This document shows, piece by piece, positions 34,301 to 46,300 of a DNA stretch of 64,000 nt. Positions within the stretch are counted from its first letter, which is position 1, and every line of letters begins with the position of its first letter. Source of the stretch: Hirundichthys speculiger. Lineage: Eukaryota > Chordata > Actinopteri > Beloniformes > Exocoetidae. Under the pieces are notes generated by a model that was given only the letters and a program-made list of their open reading frames with translations, made no database searches and was not told the origin of the DNA. The position numbers were made by a program, and so were the translations under genes. The stretch lies in contig JAGFBZ010000012.1 in NCBI GenBank assembly GCA_018398805.1, forward strand, positions 715,001-779,000, written 5' to 3'.

Positions 34301-37300
34301 CCCACTGGGATAACTGTCTGTAAATTTAAAAATGACCAGTCTCAGGGCCACGCCCACTGGGATAACTGTCTGTAAATTTAAAACTGACCAGTCTCAGGGC
34401 CACGCCCACTGCTATAACTGTCTGTAAATTTAAAAATGACCAGTCTCAGGGCCACGCCCACTGGTATGCCTGTCTATAAATTTAAAACTGACCAGTCACA
34501 GGGCCACGCCCACCTGTATAACTGTCTGTAAATTTAAAAATGACCAGTCTCAGGGCCACGCCCACTGGGATAACTGTCTGTAAATTTAAAACTGACCAGT
34601 CTCAGGGCCACGCCCAATAACTGTCTGTAAATTTAAAAAACTGACCAGTCTCAGGGCCACGCCCACTGGTATAACTGTCTGTAAATTTAAAAACTGACCA
34701 GTCTCAGGGCCACGCCCACTGGGATAACTGTCTGTAAATTTAAAAACTGACCAGTCTCAGGGCCACGCCCACTGGGATAAACTGTCTGTAAATTTAAAAA
34801 CTGACCAGTCTCAGGGCCACGCCCACTGCTATAACTGTCTGTAAATTTAAAAATGACCAGTCTCAGGGCCACGCCCACTGGTATGCCTGTCTATAAATTT
34901 AAAACTGACCAGTCATAGGGCCACGCCCACCTGTATAATTGTCTGCAACTGACTGAGGCGCCAATTTTTCATCTACACAGTCAGTAGATTTTGTGAAAAT
35001 CACTTGGATGGTTGAGTTGTTGTTTTTTCTTTAAATGGCGGGAACGTTTCCACGGGTCGGCTGAGATGCCCGGAGGATGTAAATGTTCTCGCTGCAGTGC
35101 CACCTAGAGGCCTGTCAGGGACAGTCTGGCATCTGCAGGACCTGCAGTTTGCATGCTAAGAGGCCCAAGAGGAAAATAACAATAATCCTTTAATAATACC
35201 CGCGGCAGGAAAAAAGAAAAGACTCTTTTTATCCGTCGCCATTAACTTCCTCGTGACTCAATCTATTTTCTATTTTCTCCCAAATGTGGAGGACAGATGA
35301 GGTGATGGTTTTGGTTTAGCAACGACCCGTCCCACGCACACAGCAGTCACATGACCTCCCAAACAAACGGAGGTTTGTTGCAGCAGTAACCTCTGAGCAC
35401 ACGTTTAGAGCCACCTGTGAAACCAGCGCCGACACGCAATAAGTACACAGTGCTCAAAATGTAATTAACACACACGCATGTGCACACACACACCTGTCTT
35501 GACAATCCTTGATTAATTTTTTTCCTGTTTATCAAATCAAGAGAGTGGAAAATCAGCCTGTTGATGGAGACGGTCGGCTGTGAGCTGCAGAGCAGCTTTA
35601 CATTCAGCTCCACGCTTTCTTGTCATTTCGCACCGACAAGGAAAATGGATTTTTTTCTGTTTTTTTTTTTCCCCAGTTTGGATTAAAGATGTGAGCAGTT
35701 TTCCCCCGTACATCGTGGTTGTTTGTCGTCCGGCGAACAACATTGTGAAAGCAGGCGAACGCTGCCAAACGTCCAAATGTATAATTACGGTACAATGCGC
35801 GGCTGAAGGAGAGCGCTGGGCCGCTCATAAATACTGGAAGAGAAGGCGTAGAGGCCTCGGATCAGATGGGAAAGGAGAGAGAGAAAGGCCTGATGGACAG
35901 AATGAGGATGTATTCAGGGAGGACAGATGGAGACAAAGGCAGCTATGATCTAAACGTCGGAGGTAATTGCTAGCGGTCCCGCTGCAGTGCAGCACGGGGG
36001 ACATGGTGGCAGGGCAGGGGTTACGGGCTGGTTAATGCCCGTCACGGCCCTGCGCCCTAATCGCCCGTGACAGCAGGCGCCTTCGGCCCCTTTTAGGACC
36101 CCGGTGACCCTCTGAAAGAGGCCAGAGCGAAGCTGGGTCAGCGCGAATACCAGAGCTGTCTGGCAACCGCTGCCAATCACCGAAAAAGCCACGCAAACAT
36201 TTCAGATCCGCAGTCTGAACCCATTTAGTCAGTTACACAACCCAAATTCCAGAAAAAGGTAGGACACTGTGAACAAAAAAACCCCAAAAAACAGAAATGA
36301 AAACCGTTTTCACTCCGGACAGAACACAGGAAACACGGCAAACATCCAAAACTGAAACGTTGCATCTTAAAAAGGTCTGTTTTTCTAGTTTCCCTGTCAG
36401 CTGAAACACAGAAGCTCGCCACCTCCACGTACTGACGTCACGTTAGGGGTGAGTATTGGCAAGGATCTCGCAATACGATATGTATCGTGATACTTGCACC
36501 ACGATACGATATTATCACGATGTATTACGATATTCTACCCAGTTGATATCAAAATTAAGGGTAGAGATGAAAAATCAAGTTGCTGTATACGGTGATCCCT
36601 CGCCAATTCACGCTTTAAGTTCCACGGTTTTAGTTATTCGCAGATTTTTCCGAAATATATAATAAAAAATTAATAAAAAATCAAGAAAAAATCGCGGAAA
36701 CATCACAGGATGTTGTGCGTGTTCTCTCACAGTGAAGAAATGCTGTGAGCCAGCCTGGCCCCTTTAAGAAGGTGGCCTTATGGGTAATGGTGTGGCCTTA
36801 TGGGTAATGTAGTGTGTGTGTGTTGTGGGACGGCAGAATGAAAACAGGGTTAGATGAAAAGTGTAGTGAGCATCAACAGCAGCCCAGCGTGTATAGATTT
36901 ACATTCTCTGTTAACCGACAGGAGCCCAACAATACAACCTGTGTGATGTTACAAGTTCCTGCAGTGCCAGAATAAAGTTCCCGTTCCATGCAGAGGAAAC
37001 CAGACTGTTTCTTTTGTTGTTGTTAGCGTGTTAGCCGCTAATTACGAGCCAAAAATAGCACAATACCAGCAGTTTCTTTACTACGGTTCAGAGACCAGAG
37101 GCTGTGAAGGTAACAGAAAGACCACAGTTGAGCCTTTGTCTTGTTTCACTGCAGAGCCTTCGCTGCTTTTTTGCGGTTTTTAAACATATTTTAAACACAT
37201 TATTTAGGCTCGGGGGGCTCTGGCTCCAGTTTGCGGATTTTCGCAGGTGGCGGCGCCGGTCCCCATTAACCGCGAAAAATAAGGGATCACTGTATGTTCA

Positions 37301-40300
37301 TCAGATGATATTGATCATTCAGAGGACAAATTGCGTCACAACTATTTGCTTCAAAACAACCTATTTATTGTTTATTATTAGTGTTTTTGAAAAAATCAAT
37401 ACCAGGAGCTGAAAAATCAATATTATATTGGACGTCCGAAAATCGCGATATATTGCCAAATCAATTTTTTTTCACATCCCTGTGGGCAGAACAAGGACCT
37501 CGGGTCACGGTACGATATTATCGCGATGTCACGATATATTGTGATATTCTACCCAGTTAATATCAAAATTAAAAGTAGAGACGAAAAATCATGTTGCTGT
37601 ATATGTTCATCAGATGATATTGATCATTCAGAGGACAAACTGAGTCAAAACTATTTGCTTCAAAACAACCTATTTATTGTTTATTATTAGTGTTTTTGCA
37701 CATTTAAGTGAATGAATGAATTTTCCTAAAAATATAGATATTAGGAGCTGAAAAATCGATATTATATCGGGCGGCCAAAAATCGTGATATATCGCCAAAT
37801 CGATTTTTTTTCACACCCCTACGTCACGTTGGTTCTATGTCACAGCCACGTTATCATCGTTATCATCCTGCTTTGTGTTTGCATCCTGATGGAGAGGCTC
37901 ACAGTTAAATAGGGATTTTCTTTTAGATGCCTGACCCCTGTGCAGTGATCTGAAATCTGCTTTATGGAGCGTCGGTCCAGAGGAAGACAGCTGTACTTCT
38001 GCTGTGTCTCCTAACCCTAACCCCTAACCCCTAACCCTAACCCTAACCCTAACCCTAACCCCTAACCCTAACCCCTAACCCCTAACCCTAACCCCTAACC
38101 CCTAACCCTAACCCCAACCCTAACCCCTAACCCCTAACCCCAACCCCAACCCCTAACTCTTTTCCGTCCTGCTGCTGTCAGACAGGGATGTCGTGGCACG
38201 TTAAAGTGCTTTTACCGCCGCGCTGCCTGAAGATCAATAAGATGTGGTTTTATGAGATTCACGGAGGCCGGCGATCTGCTTTTTTATTTACATTTCACAC
38301 CGCGCTTCGACGCATTTGGAGCTTCGCTCGTAAACGTTCACGCTCAGTTAATAACGCCCGAGCCCTTCGTATCGACACCGACGACAAACCGATCGCTTCG
38401 ATCAGACAAAGCAGATAGAAATCCATTTTTAAATTCACTCCAGATGAAAAGAGAGGGATTTTTTTTCTGGCCCTCGCAGCTCAGGCGGGATTTTCATGGC
38501 AGTCAAGTAACCGGGGCTGTATTCTGTTGTGACAGAAGAGAAAGAGTGATTAAGCCTTGATGAAATCTGCCCGTGAACGTCGTCTGTAAAGCCTCCGTTG
38601 CCGGTGTGGCCCCCCCGGTCCTTTCAGCTCCGCTCGTCCTCTTTCCCTATTTAGCTCTCTTCCCTTTTCCCCCCCTCCTCCGTCTCCCTCGTTAGCTCTC
38701 TTTCGTCACTCTCTCTGGCCCCTTCCCCTGCTCATTCATCCCTCCGCCCCGCTCTCCGGATCACGTAATCATGGAGCTCAGCGGCTTCTCGGCTGCGGGC
38801 CACGCTGCCGCAAACGATCACATCAGCCTCATCTGCTCTCAACTGGAGCAGCATTGTGCACGGCCACTTTAGAGAAAAAAAAGTACATGGGCATGAACAG
38901 GGAAGTGGGGGGGGGGGGGGGGGGGTATCTGCAGGACTGCAGACGCAAGGTCACGCTAGCAGAGTCCAGAAACATGTCGGTCCGCGATGAGACATCCCGA
39001 TAGGCGAGGCGTGATGTCAGAGTCTCTCAGATGTAACGAGGTGTTCTAGTTGGGGGGGGGGGGGGGCGAACATATTCATCTAATGTAGGTCTCGTCTTGG
39101 CAACGCGAGCTAATCCAATTGGTTGAGATTCAGATCCGTGGCATTGATGCGAGGGCAATTGTGGGAAGAAACTGAGGATTAAACGCCGCTTAATTAATTA
39201 CGTATTGAGTGCTCACTCCAGAAGACTAATGGAATCTGCGCTGTGAACTTTTCTAAAGGCGGCGACACACTCCAATGGGTCTTGGACGGCGCTGCCGGAG
39301 GGAAGACGGGGTGGGGGGGCACACAGCCTCACATAAAACTGCTCCGACGCTGCAAAGTTGCAGCCGCACCTGCGCGCGTCCCATCTCTTCTTTTAATCCT
39401 TATTGGGTTCGTGATCAACACCTGCGGTTCACCTGTCCAGAGGATGCCGCCGCCGCCCGTTAAAGCTGCAGAACTGTAACTACAATGAGCTCCTGAGAGG
39501 CAATTAGCAGCAAAGAAGGGATACACTCCAACTGAGAAACCGCGCATTAGCATTTTTGTGTGGCTGCGGGCGGAGGAGGGGAGGCAGCGCTGGGGGGGAG
39601 TCAAGGAGTGAGGATGTCCGCGGAGGGGAATTTGCAAGAAAATTGGATTTTCCAGGGCTTCTTATTAAACATCCAAATTGAAGTTTCTAAGCGCTATTTC
39701 TTTTCCGACTTGTCGACTCGGCGGGCGGACGGAGGGGAGGGGGGTGTGGGCGCGGGGGAGGAGGGGGGACACCGACCCGGAGGTGGGCGGACGCATAAAT
39801 TATAGAGCACGGTCGCCGTGGGGCGTCTGCACGAGCGCAGATGCGTTCGGCTTTGTGCTTCATCAACGCCGACATCTCCGAGTCTTGAGATGCTGAAGGT
39901 CCAAACATGGCCGACGCTCACGAGAACTAGTTTATCTGATTATTAACTCCTGACTTAATGTTGATGGATCACAAGTTCCTCCAGCTTCTGCACCGGCGCT
40001 GCGGGTAATCGCTTCAAATATTGATTTTGGGCACAGGTTAAAGTCCTTCCTGAGTAGAGCCGAGCGATTCTATAGATTCTGCAACATATATCGATATTTT
40101 ATTTACACTGATATCGCGATACAATACACGATATTCGGCTCATGATACGATATATATCAATATTCATCTGACAATACATTTATATCATTTTCTGAAAGAT
40201 TTTAAAGGGACAAAGTGATTTATTGCGATATTTTACCCAGTTAATATTAATCGATTGTTTTCACACTCCTGTGGGCAGAGCAAGGACCTCGAGTCACGAT

Positions 40301-43300
40301 ACGATATTATCGTGATATATTGCGATATTCTACCCAGTTAATATCAAAATTAGTAGAGATGATACGATACATGATATTCGGCTCACGATACGATATATAT
40401 CGATATTCATCTTACAATACATTTACATCATTTTCCGAAAGATTTTAAAGTGATTTTGGTGACATCTTGTGAGTGTTCCAATGACTTTGTTTGAATCAAT
40501 TGAACTGAAAGCATCAATTACACATTATATGACTGACAGGCAGCTTGCAAATGCTGGACAAAATGAATAAAAGATGTGTTGAGAAATATAGTTTCATTTA
40601 TTTAAACAGTGCAAATTGTTGCTTGCAAGCTTTTAAAGGTGGGACACGGGGGTTTCGAAAGAAGCTTAGAATATTGATACCCACGGCTGGAAAATCAATA
40701 CTCGATAAAATATCGATATATAAGGCAGAATCGATAAAATCGCTCCGCTCTAATTCAGATGTCTGGAGACTGCGAAATTAGAGCGGAGCGATTTTATCGA
40801 TATATAAGGCAGAATCGATAAAATTGCTCCGCTCTAATTCAGATGTCTGGAGACTGCGACGTTCCTGTTGACGCGCCGCGTTTGTTTCATTGATAAACGA
40901 CAGCAGAAGTGAATTGGTGGCGGGTCGGTGCGAACGGCCATCTTCTCGAGCTCCAAGTTCTCCTGATGTGAGGACAGAAGGGAGACCAGGTGCATCGATG
41001 TTTTATCATCGGGTTTCTGAATCAGCATCAGCGCCAGCAGGTGCCCGGAGACTCCCCGCCCCGCCTCCCCATCCCAGACTCTGATCCGAGGTAAACACGA
41101 GCGTCGGCTCGTCGATACGAGATGCGGCTTCTGGGCCAGAAGGGTCTTTGGCGAAGGACGGACGGGGGCGACGATCGACTCCGCATCTCCTCAGCGCTCG
41201 ACGCTAGCTAATGATCTGTTTGGCTTCTGACAGCGTGGATGCTAATGCTCAATCAATGGGATACAAAACCAGGCGGCTTACGTGGAACCAGGTATTAAAA
41301 ATGAAAGCTCCCAGCCTCCATCCTCAGCGTGACCACAGAACAACCTGCCATTGTTTCCTCCCCTCAGTCTTTCTTTCCCTTCCTTCCATCCACTCAGAAA
41401 CATGGCCTTCCCCACTGTGACAGCTCACAGATGGCCGTGGCAGGGCCTCGCAGATGGTCCTATCTGCCGCACACCCCCCCGTCGGCGCAACACAGATGGT
41501 TCAGTCCACCTCCCGTGTTTCGAACCGGGGGGCCGTCGCAAAGCTTCGTCCCAGGACGCCGTTAGTACATAACAGGCGTGGAGAGGCCACGCCTGCACAT
41601 TAGCACGCCACGGCTAATCAGCAGATTCACGGACTGGGACCCGGGGGGGGTTTCTGACTCATACTCACAGATGATGTAGTAGTCCTTCCCCTTGAAGAAC
41701 TCCAGCCCCCACAGGTTGGGGCTGAACTCCTGAAACTTCAGGGTGAACTTGACGTCCTGGTCGGGCTTGACGCAGTTGAGCAGCGGCGTGTCGGCCTTAG
41801 TGATGGTGCAGCTCTCCAGCTGCTCCCTGGGGACCATGTACACCTTGAAAAACTCCACGCCGTCCGTCACCCCGCCATCCACCCGCGGGCACACGATGTC
41901 CAGCTTGTCCCCGATCTGCGGGTACAAAATCACGCCCTGGCCCTGGACGAATCTGGAAGGAGAGCAGAGAGACAAGGAGTGTTAGCGAGGAGTCGTTTAT
42001 TAAGCATCGGAGCAAAAAACAGAGACGTCAGCTTAATCATTGATGCGGTAATTACTGATTGTTTCCATCAATTTTAGATGATAAAGAACGGAAATGATGT
42101 GAGGGACGTGAGGCGCAAAGTGACCCTGATTTCTGGAGATAAAATCATTTAGCTTCTCTGCGGCGCTGGAAAGAGTGAATAATTAAGAAAATGAATGAGG
42201 CAGCTCTCTTGGCAGACGGAGGGAAGTAGCCACGGCGTCGGCATACAAAACACAATACGGGGAAAAAAAAACAAAAAAAAAACAGCGAGTTTGTTGGGGA
42301 ATTTCTCCAAATTCCTCACGAAAGTAAAACAGCGTCGTCCTTCTGTCAACAAGTGGAGCCCTGCACTAGAGCACATCTGCAGCTGAAGCTGAGAACCAGG
42401 ATTTATCTGCTAAAGGAAATTCAGGACGTCACCCACAGACTCCCAGGAGGCCTTTTACAGCATGCTGAGAATACTGGTGCATGTAAATAGACAGGAATGC
42501 ATTGCAAATACATACTAATGACAGTTCATGGGGGGGGGGGGGGGTTGAATTGTTAAAACCATCCATTTAAAGTGACAGGAACAAAGGACGGCAACAAGAC
42601 TTTGAATGTGAAAAGCTGTTGAAACAGCCACTTTTGATAGTTTGCACTGATAAATTGTTATTTTTTTAACTAATGTTACTGGTAATTTGTTCATTATTTG
42701 ATGGGAGAATATGTAACTGTGGAGGAGGGTCTCTGCATCCTGGATGTCCATCATAAACCAGCGCTGGGACGAGACTAGGGGTGAGTATTGGCAAGGACTT
42801 CGGGTCAGGATACGATATTATCGCGATATCACGATATATTGCGATATTCTACTCAGTTAATATCAAAATTAAAAGTAGAGATGAAAAATCCAGTTGCTGT
42901 ATATGTTCATCAGATGATATTAATCATTCAGAGGACAAATTGATATCACGATATCACGATATATTGAGATATTCTACCCAGTTAATATCAAAATTTAAAG
43001 TAGAGATGAAAAATCAAGTTGTTGGTTATAAGCATCAGATGATATTGATCATTCAGAGGACAAACTGATATCGCGATATCACGATATATTGCGATATTCT
43101 ACCCAGTTTATTTAAAAATTAAAAGTAGAAATGAAAAATCAAGTTGCTGTATATGGTAATCTGATGATATTCATCATTCAGAGGACAGATTGATATCACG
43201 ATATATTGCAATATTCTACCCAGTTAATATCAAAATTAAAAGCAGAGATGAAAAATCAAGTTGCTGTATATGTTCATCAGATGATATTGATCATTCAGAG

Positions 43301-46300
43301 GACACATTGAGTCAAAATTATTTGCTTCAAAACAACCTATTTATTGTTTATTATTAGTGTTTTTGCACATTTAAGTTAATGAATGAATTTTCCTAAAAAA
43401 TCGATATTAGGAGCTGAAAAATCGATATTATATCGGGCTGTGGAAAATCGTGATATATCGCCAAATCGATTTCTTTTCACACTCCTGTGGGCAGAGCAAA
43501 GACCTCAAATCATGATACGATATTATCGCGATATCATGATATATTGTGGGATTCTACTAGTAAATATCAAAATTAAAAGTAGAGATGAAAAATCAAGCTG
43601 CTGTATATGTTCTACTATATGTATATGTAATATTATTAGTGTTTTTGAAAAAATGTAAAAAAAAAAAAGGTTAATATTAGGAGCTGAAAAATCAATATTA
43701 TATTGGGCAGTGGAAAATGGAGATATATTGCCAAATCGATTTTTTTTCACACCCCTAGACGAGACTTGCTGCCATCTTTCTATGTACGACACCAGAATAC
43801 CTCTGAGCACGTGTTTGACGAGCAGAAACTGCTGAAAGCTGCATTAAATATTCTCTAGATTATAGAGAATACTCTATAGATACTATAGATTTCTTTATAT
43901 TTCACCTTTAAATGCAGGAAGGTCTTCCTGTAACATTTTACATCAGCATATTCAAAACTCTGCGAACTCTGTGAATTAAAGGTTAGGAAGATAACGGTCC
44001 ACTCTCATCACGTTTAGCCCCCCCGGCTCATAATTAGCAGGCGGAGCTAACTGAGACTGCAGGGGAAAGCGGGGACAGCATCTTCTTCTCCTCCGGCTGA
44101 CTCTTTGTCTTTCACACATCCAGATGTGGACGAACACCTCAGCTCCGCCGCCTCCTCCTGCAGCACCTCTTAGCTTCCGGCAGGTGTGCGACAGACACAA
44201 GCACATGTGCGCCCACTAAGTAGGCCGTGGCGATGCTCCTCACCCCCCCGACTCCCCCACCGCCACCCCCAGGGAGACACTCAGCTGTGGTACATTGTGT
44301 CCGGTGACAGACACGGGAAGCGAAAGAGGCGAAGGGTGTCTCTGCTTTGTAGCGCCATCTGGCATCATCTCCAGCGAGCGTCTGGAGGAGAGGAAGCGTT
44401 GGAGGAGACGAGCGGGTCGCCGAGCGTCTGAAAAGCCTCGAGGGCTTCGTCTATTCTGGTGCTGCGACTGTGAGGAAGCACTGGAAGCATCCATGCATGC
44501 TCGCATACAGGACGTGACGGGGACGAACCAGAGTCGCGTTCCCGTCCAGATCGGCTGGTCTGGATGTCCACGCGGTCGCTGGCGGTTTGTGAGGAGCCGC
44601 GCCTGGAATTATGGGTGAAAGTTACGTTTTTTTAAAGAAATAAATGCCGCAGCTGTCACTCACATTACATAAAACATCTACTCGCAGCTTAAAGGCCAGC
44701 ATCCTGGCTCCTGACTAAACGGGAGAAAATGCTGAGGTGCATCATTTTAAAAAGCGGAAGATTTTTTTTCATGCATCAATGCCAGGTTTATAATAGTTTT
44801 AGATTTTCCATTAGTTTTAGTTTTTATTTAGTTTTAGTTTAGTTTTTCTAATTCAGTTAGTTTTAATCCGAGCAGTTTTGCTAGTTTTTATTCGTTTTTG
44901 CTTTTATTTTGTAAATTAGGGTTGTAATTTTGGTTGGAGTGAAGCACTGAACTTTTTGAAGGCTGTCAAATCACATAGTCGTGTTTACATTCTGGTCTCA
45001 ATAAACATATTTATCAATGGATCTTCCCTCTTGTGGTGTTCCTGCATATTTACTGACCAGCAGCTATCTGGTCTCCATGGAAACAGTCCATTAGAGTTGC
45101 TGTTTTCTCCCGTTCCTTCCCAACGCTGACTGGCCTGCAGCTGTAGCTTCTCTTTCCAGGGGGCTAGCTTAGGCTAGCTTATCCAGCTAGTCTTGGTTAG
45201 CCTTCTTTCCAGGGGGCTAGCTTAGGCTAGCTTATCCAGCTAGTCTTGGTTAGCCTTCTCTTTCCAAATAGGACTGAGACACTTTCTCTCAACTTTTTCC
45301 GCAGTCATCATTGCTGATCACTTTTTTTTTTTTTTTTTTGCAGTTGTTGTTGTACAGCAGAGCGAAGTTAATAGATTTCAAACGTTTATAAGGGAAAAAA
45401 ATTACAAATATGAAAACGAAGGACGTTCTTGACATTATTATAGTTAATTTTAGTTTGTTTTATAAACACATAATACAGTTTCAGTTAGTTTTTTTTTTTT
45501 TTAAACTCTCACTTTTATACTAGTTATTTCTGTTAACGAAAATGTTTTTTCAATTCTAGTTTTCGTTATTTCGTTTGTTTTTGTTAACAATAATAGCCTT
45601 GATCAGCGCCTGTGCTCCGTCAAGACCATCCGGGTCTGGGAGAATAACGCCCGTCTCCTCTCTGAGAGGCGCCGGATCACAGCATGGATGCTGCCTGAAG
45701 TGACAGAGAAACTCATTCACTTCAGGTCTCGCCCCCTACTGGCCACGCCACAGAACGCAGGCATTTCCAAAATTATTTTCCGGCATTTTCATTTGGTCAA
45801 ACTACCACAGAGGGACAGCAGGCGTGTCTGCACAGCTCTGCTCATGGCAGCCAGCTTTAGGGGGCGGGACCAGATGCCAGCCCCGCCCCCTTTTCTGGGC
45901 GTGTCTCTGTCGGCCGTCAGTAGCAGGGGTTGCTCGACTCCACTCTGATCTGGGTCTGTGATGTCACAGAATGCGACGAACCTGAATGACAGGTTTTATT
46001 TTTGTCAAGTAATGTGTCATTTTTAACGAAGAAGCCTCAATCGTACAGGAACGTAACCCGCACGGCTACACGTTACAGCCACGCGGCGACCTGACGAGAG
46101 ATTTCCAGCGCCGTCTGATGACAAAATCTGCTCGACGGGCCCCCACGATGAGAGCATGAACCGCCGCGCCAGAATCCCCGCGCCGCCGCCGCCACCACCG
46201 CCTCTGCAGGAAGACGGCTACAAGCAGAAGATCAAACAAGATTAAACCTTCACAGAGCTAATGCACATTTACAGCTGCATGAGGAAATGTCGTTCTGGCG

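Larger units (their letters stand above)
31054..41668 (-). other. efnb2: efnb2 intron 2
   Basis: 10.6-kb phase-1 intron with donor GTGAGT at 41668. It contains hAT copies (31737, 36444, 40055), a Tc/mariner-like insert, the 52-bp minisatellite and a telomere-like block. The parts between them (32216-33762, 34949-36443, 37830-40054, 40860-41668) contain homopolymers and unassigned DNA. Confidence 0.85.

Noticed and set aside
33763..34948. CRISPR-like regular repeats
   Set aside because: The 52-bp units are contiguous with no unique spacers, and the host is a vertebrate. It is a minisatellite.
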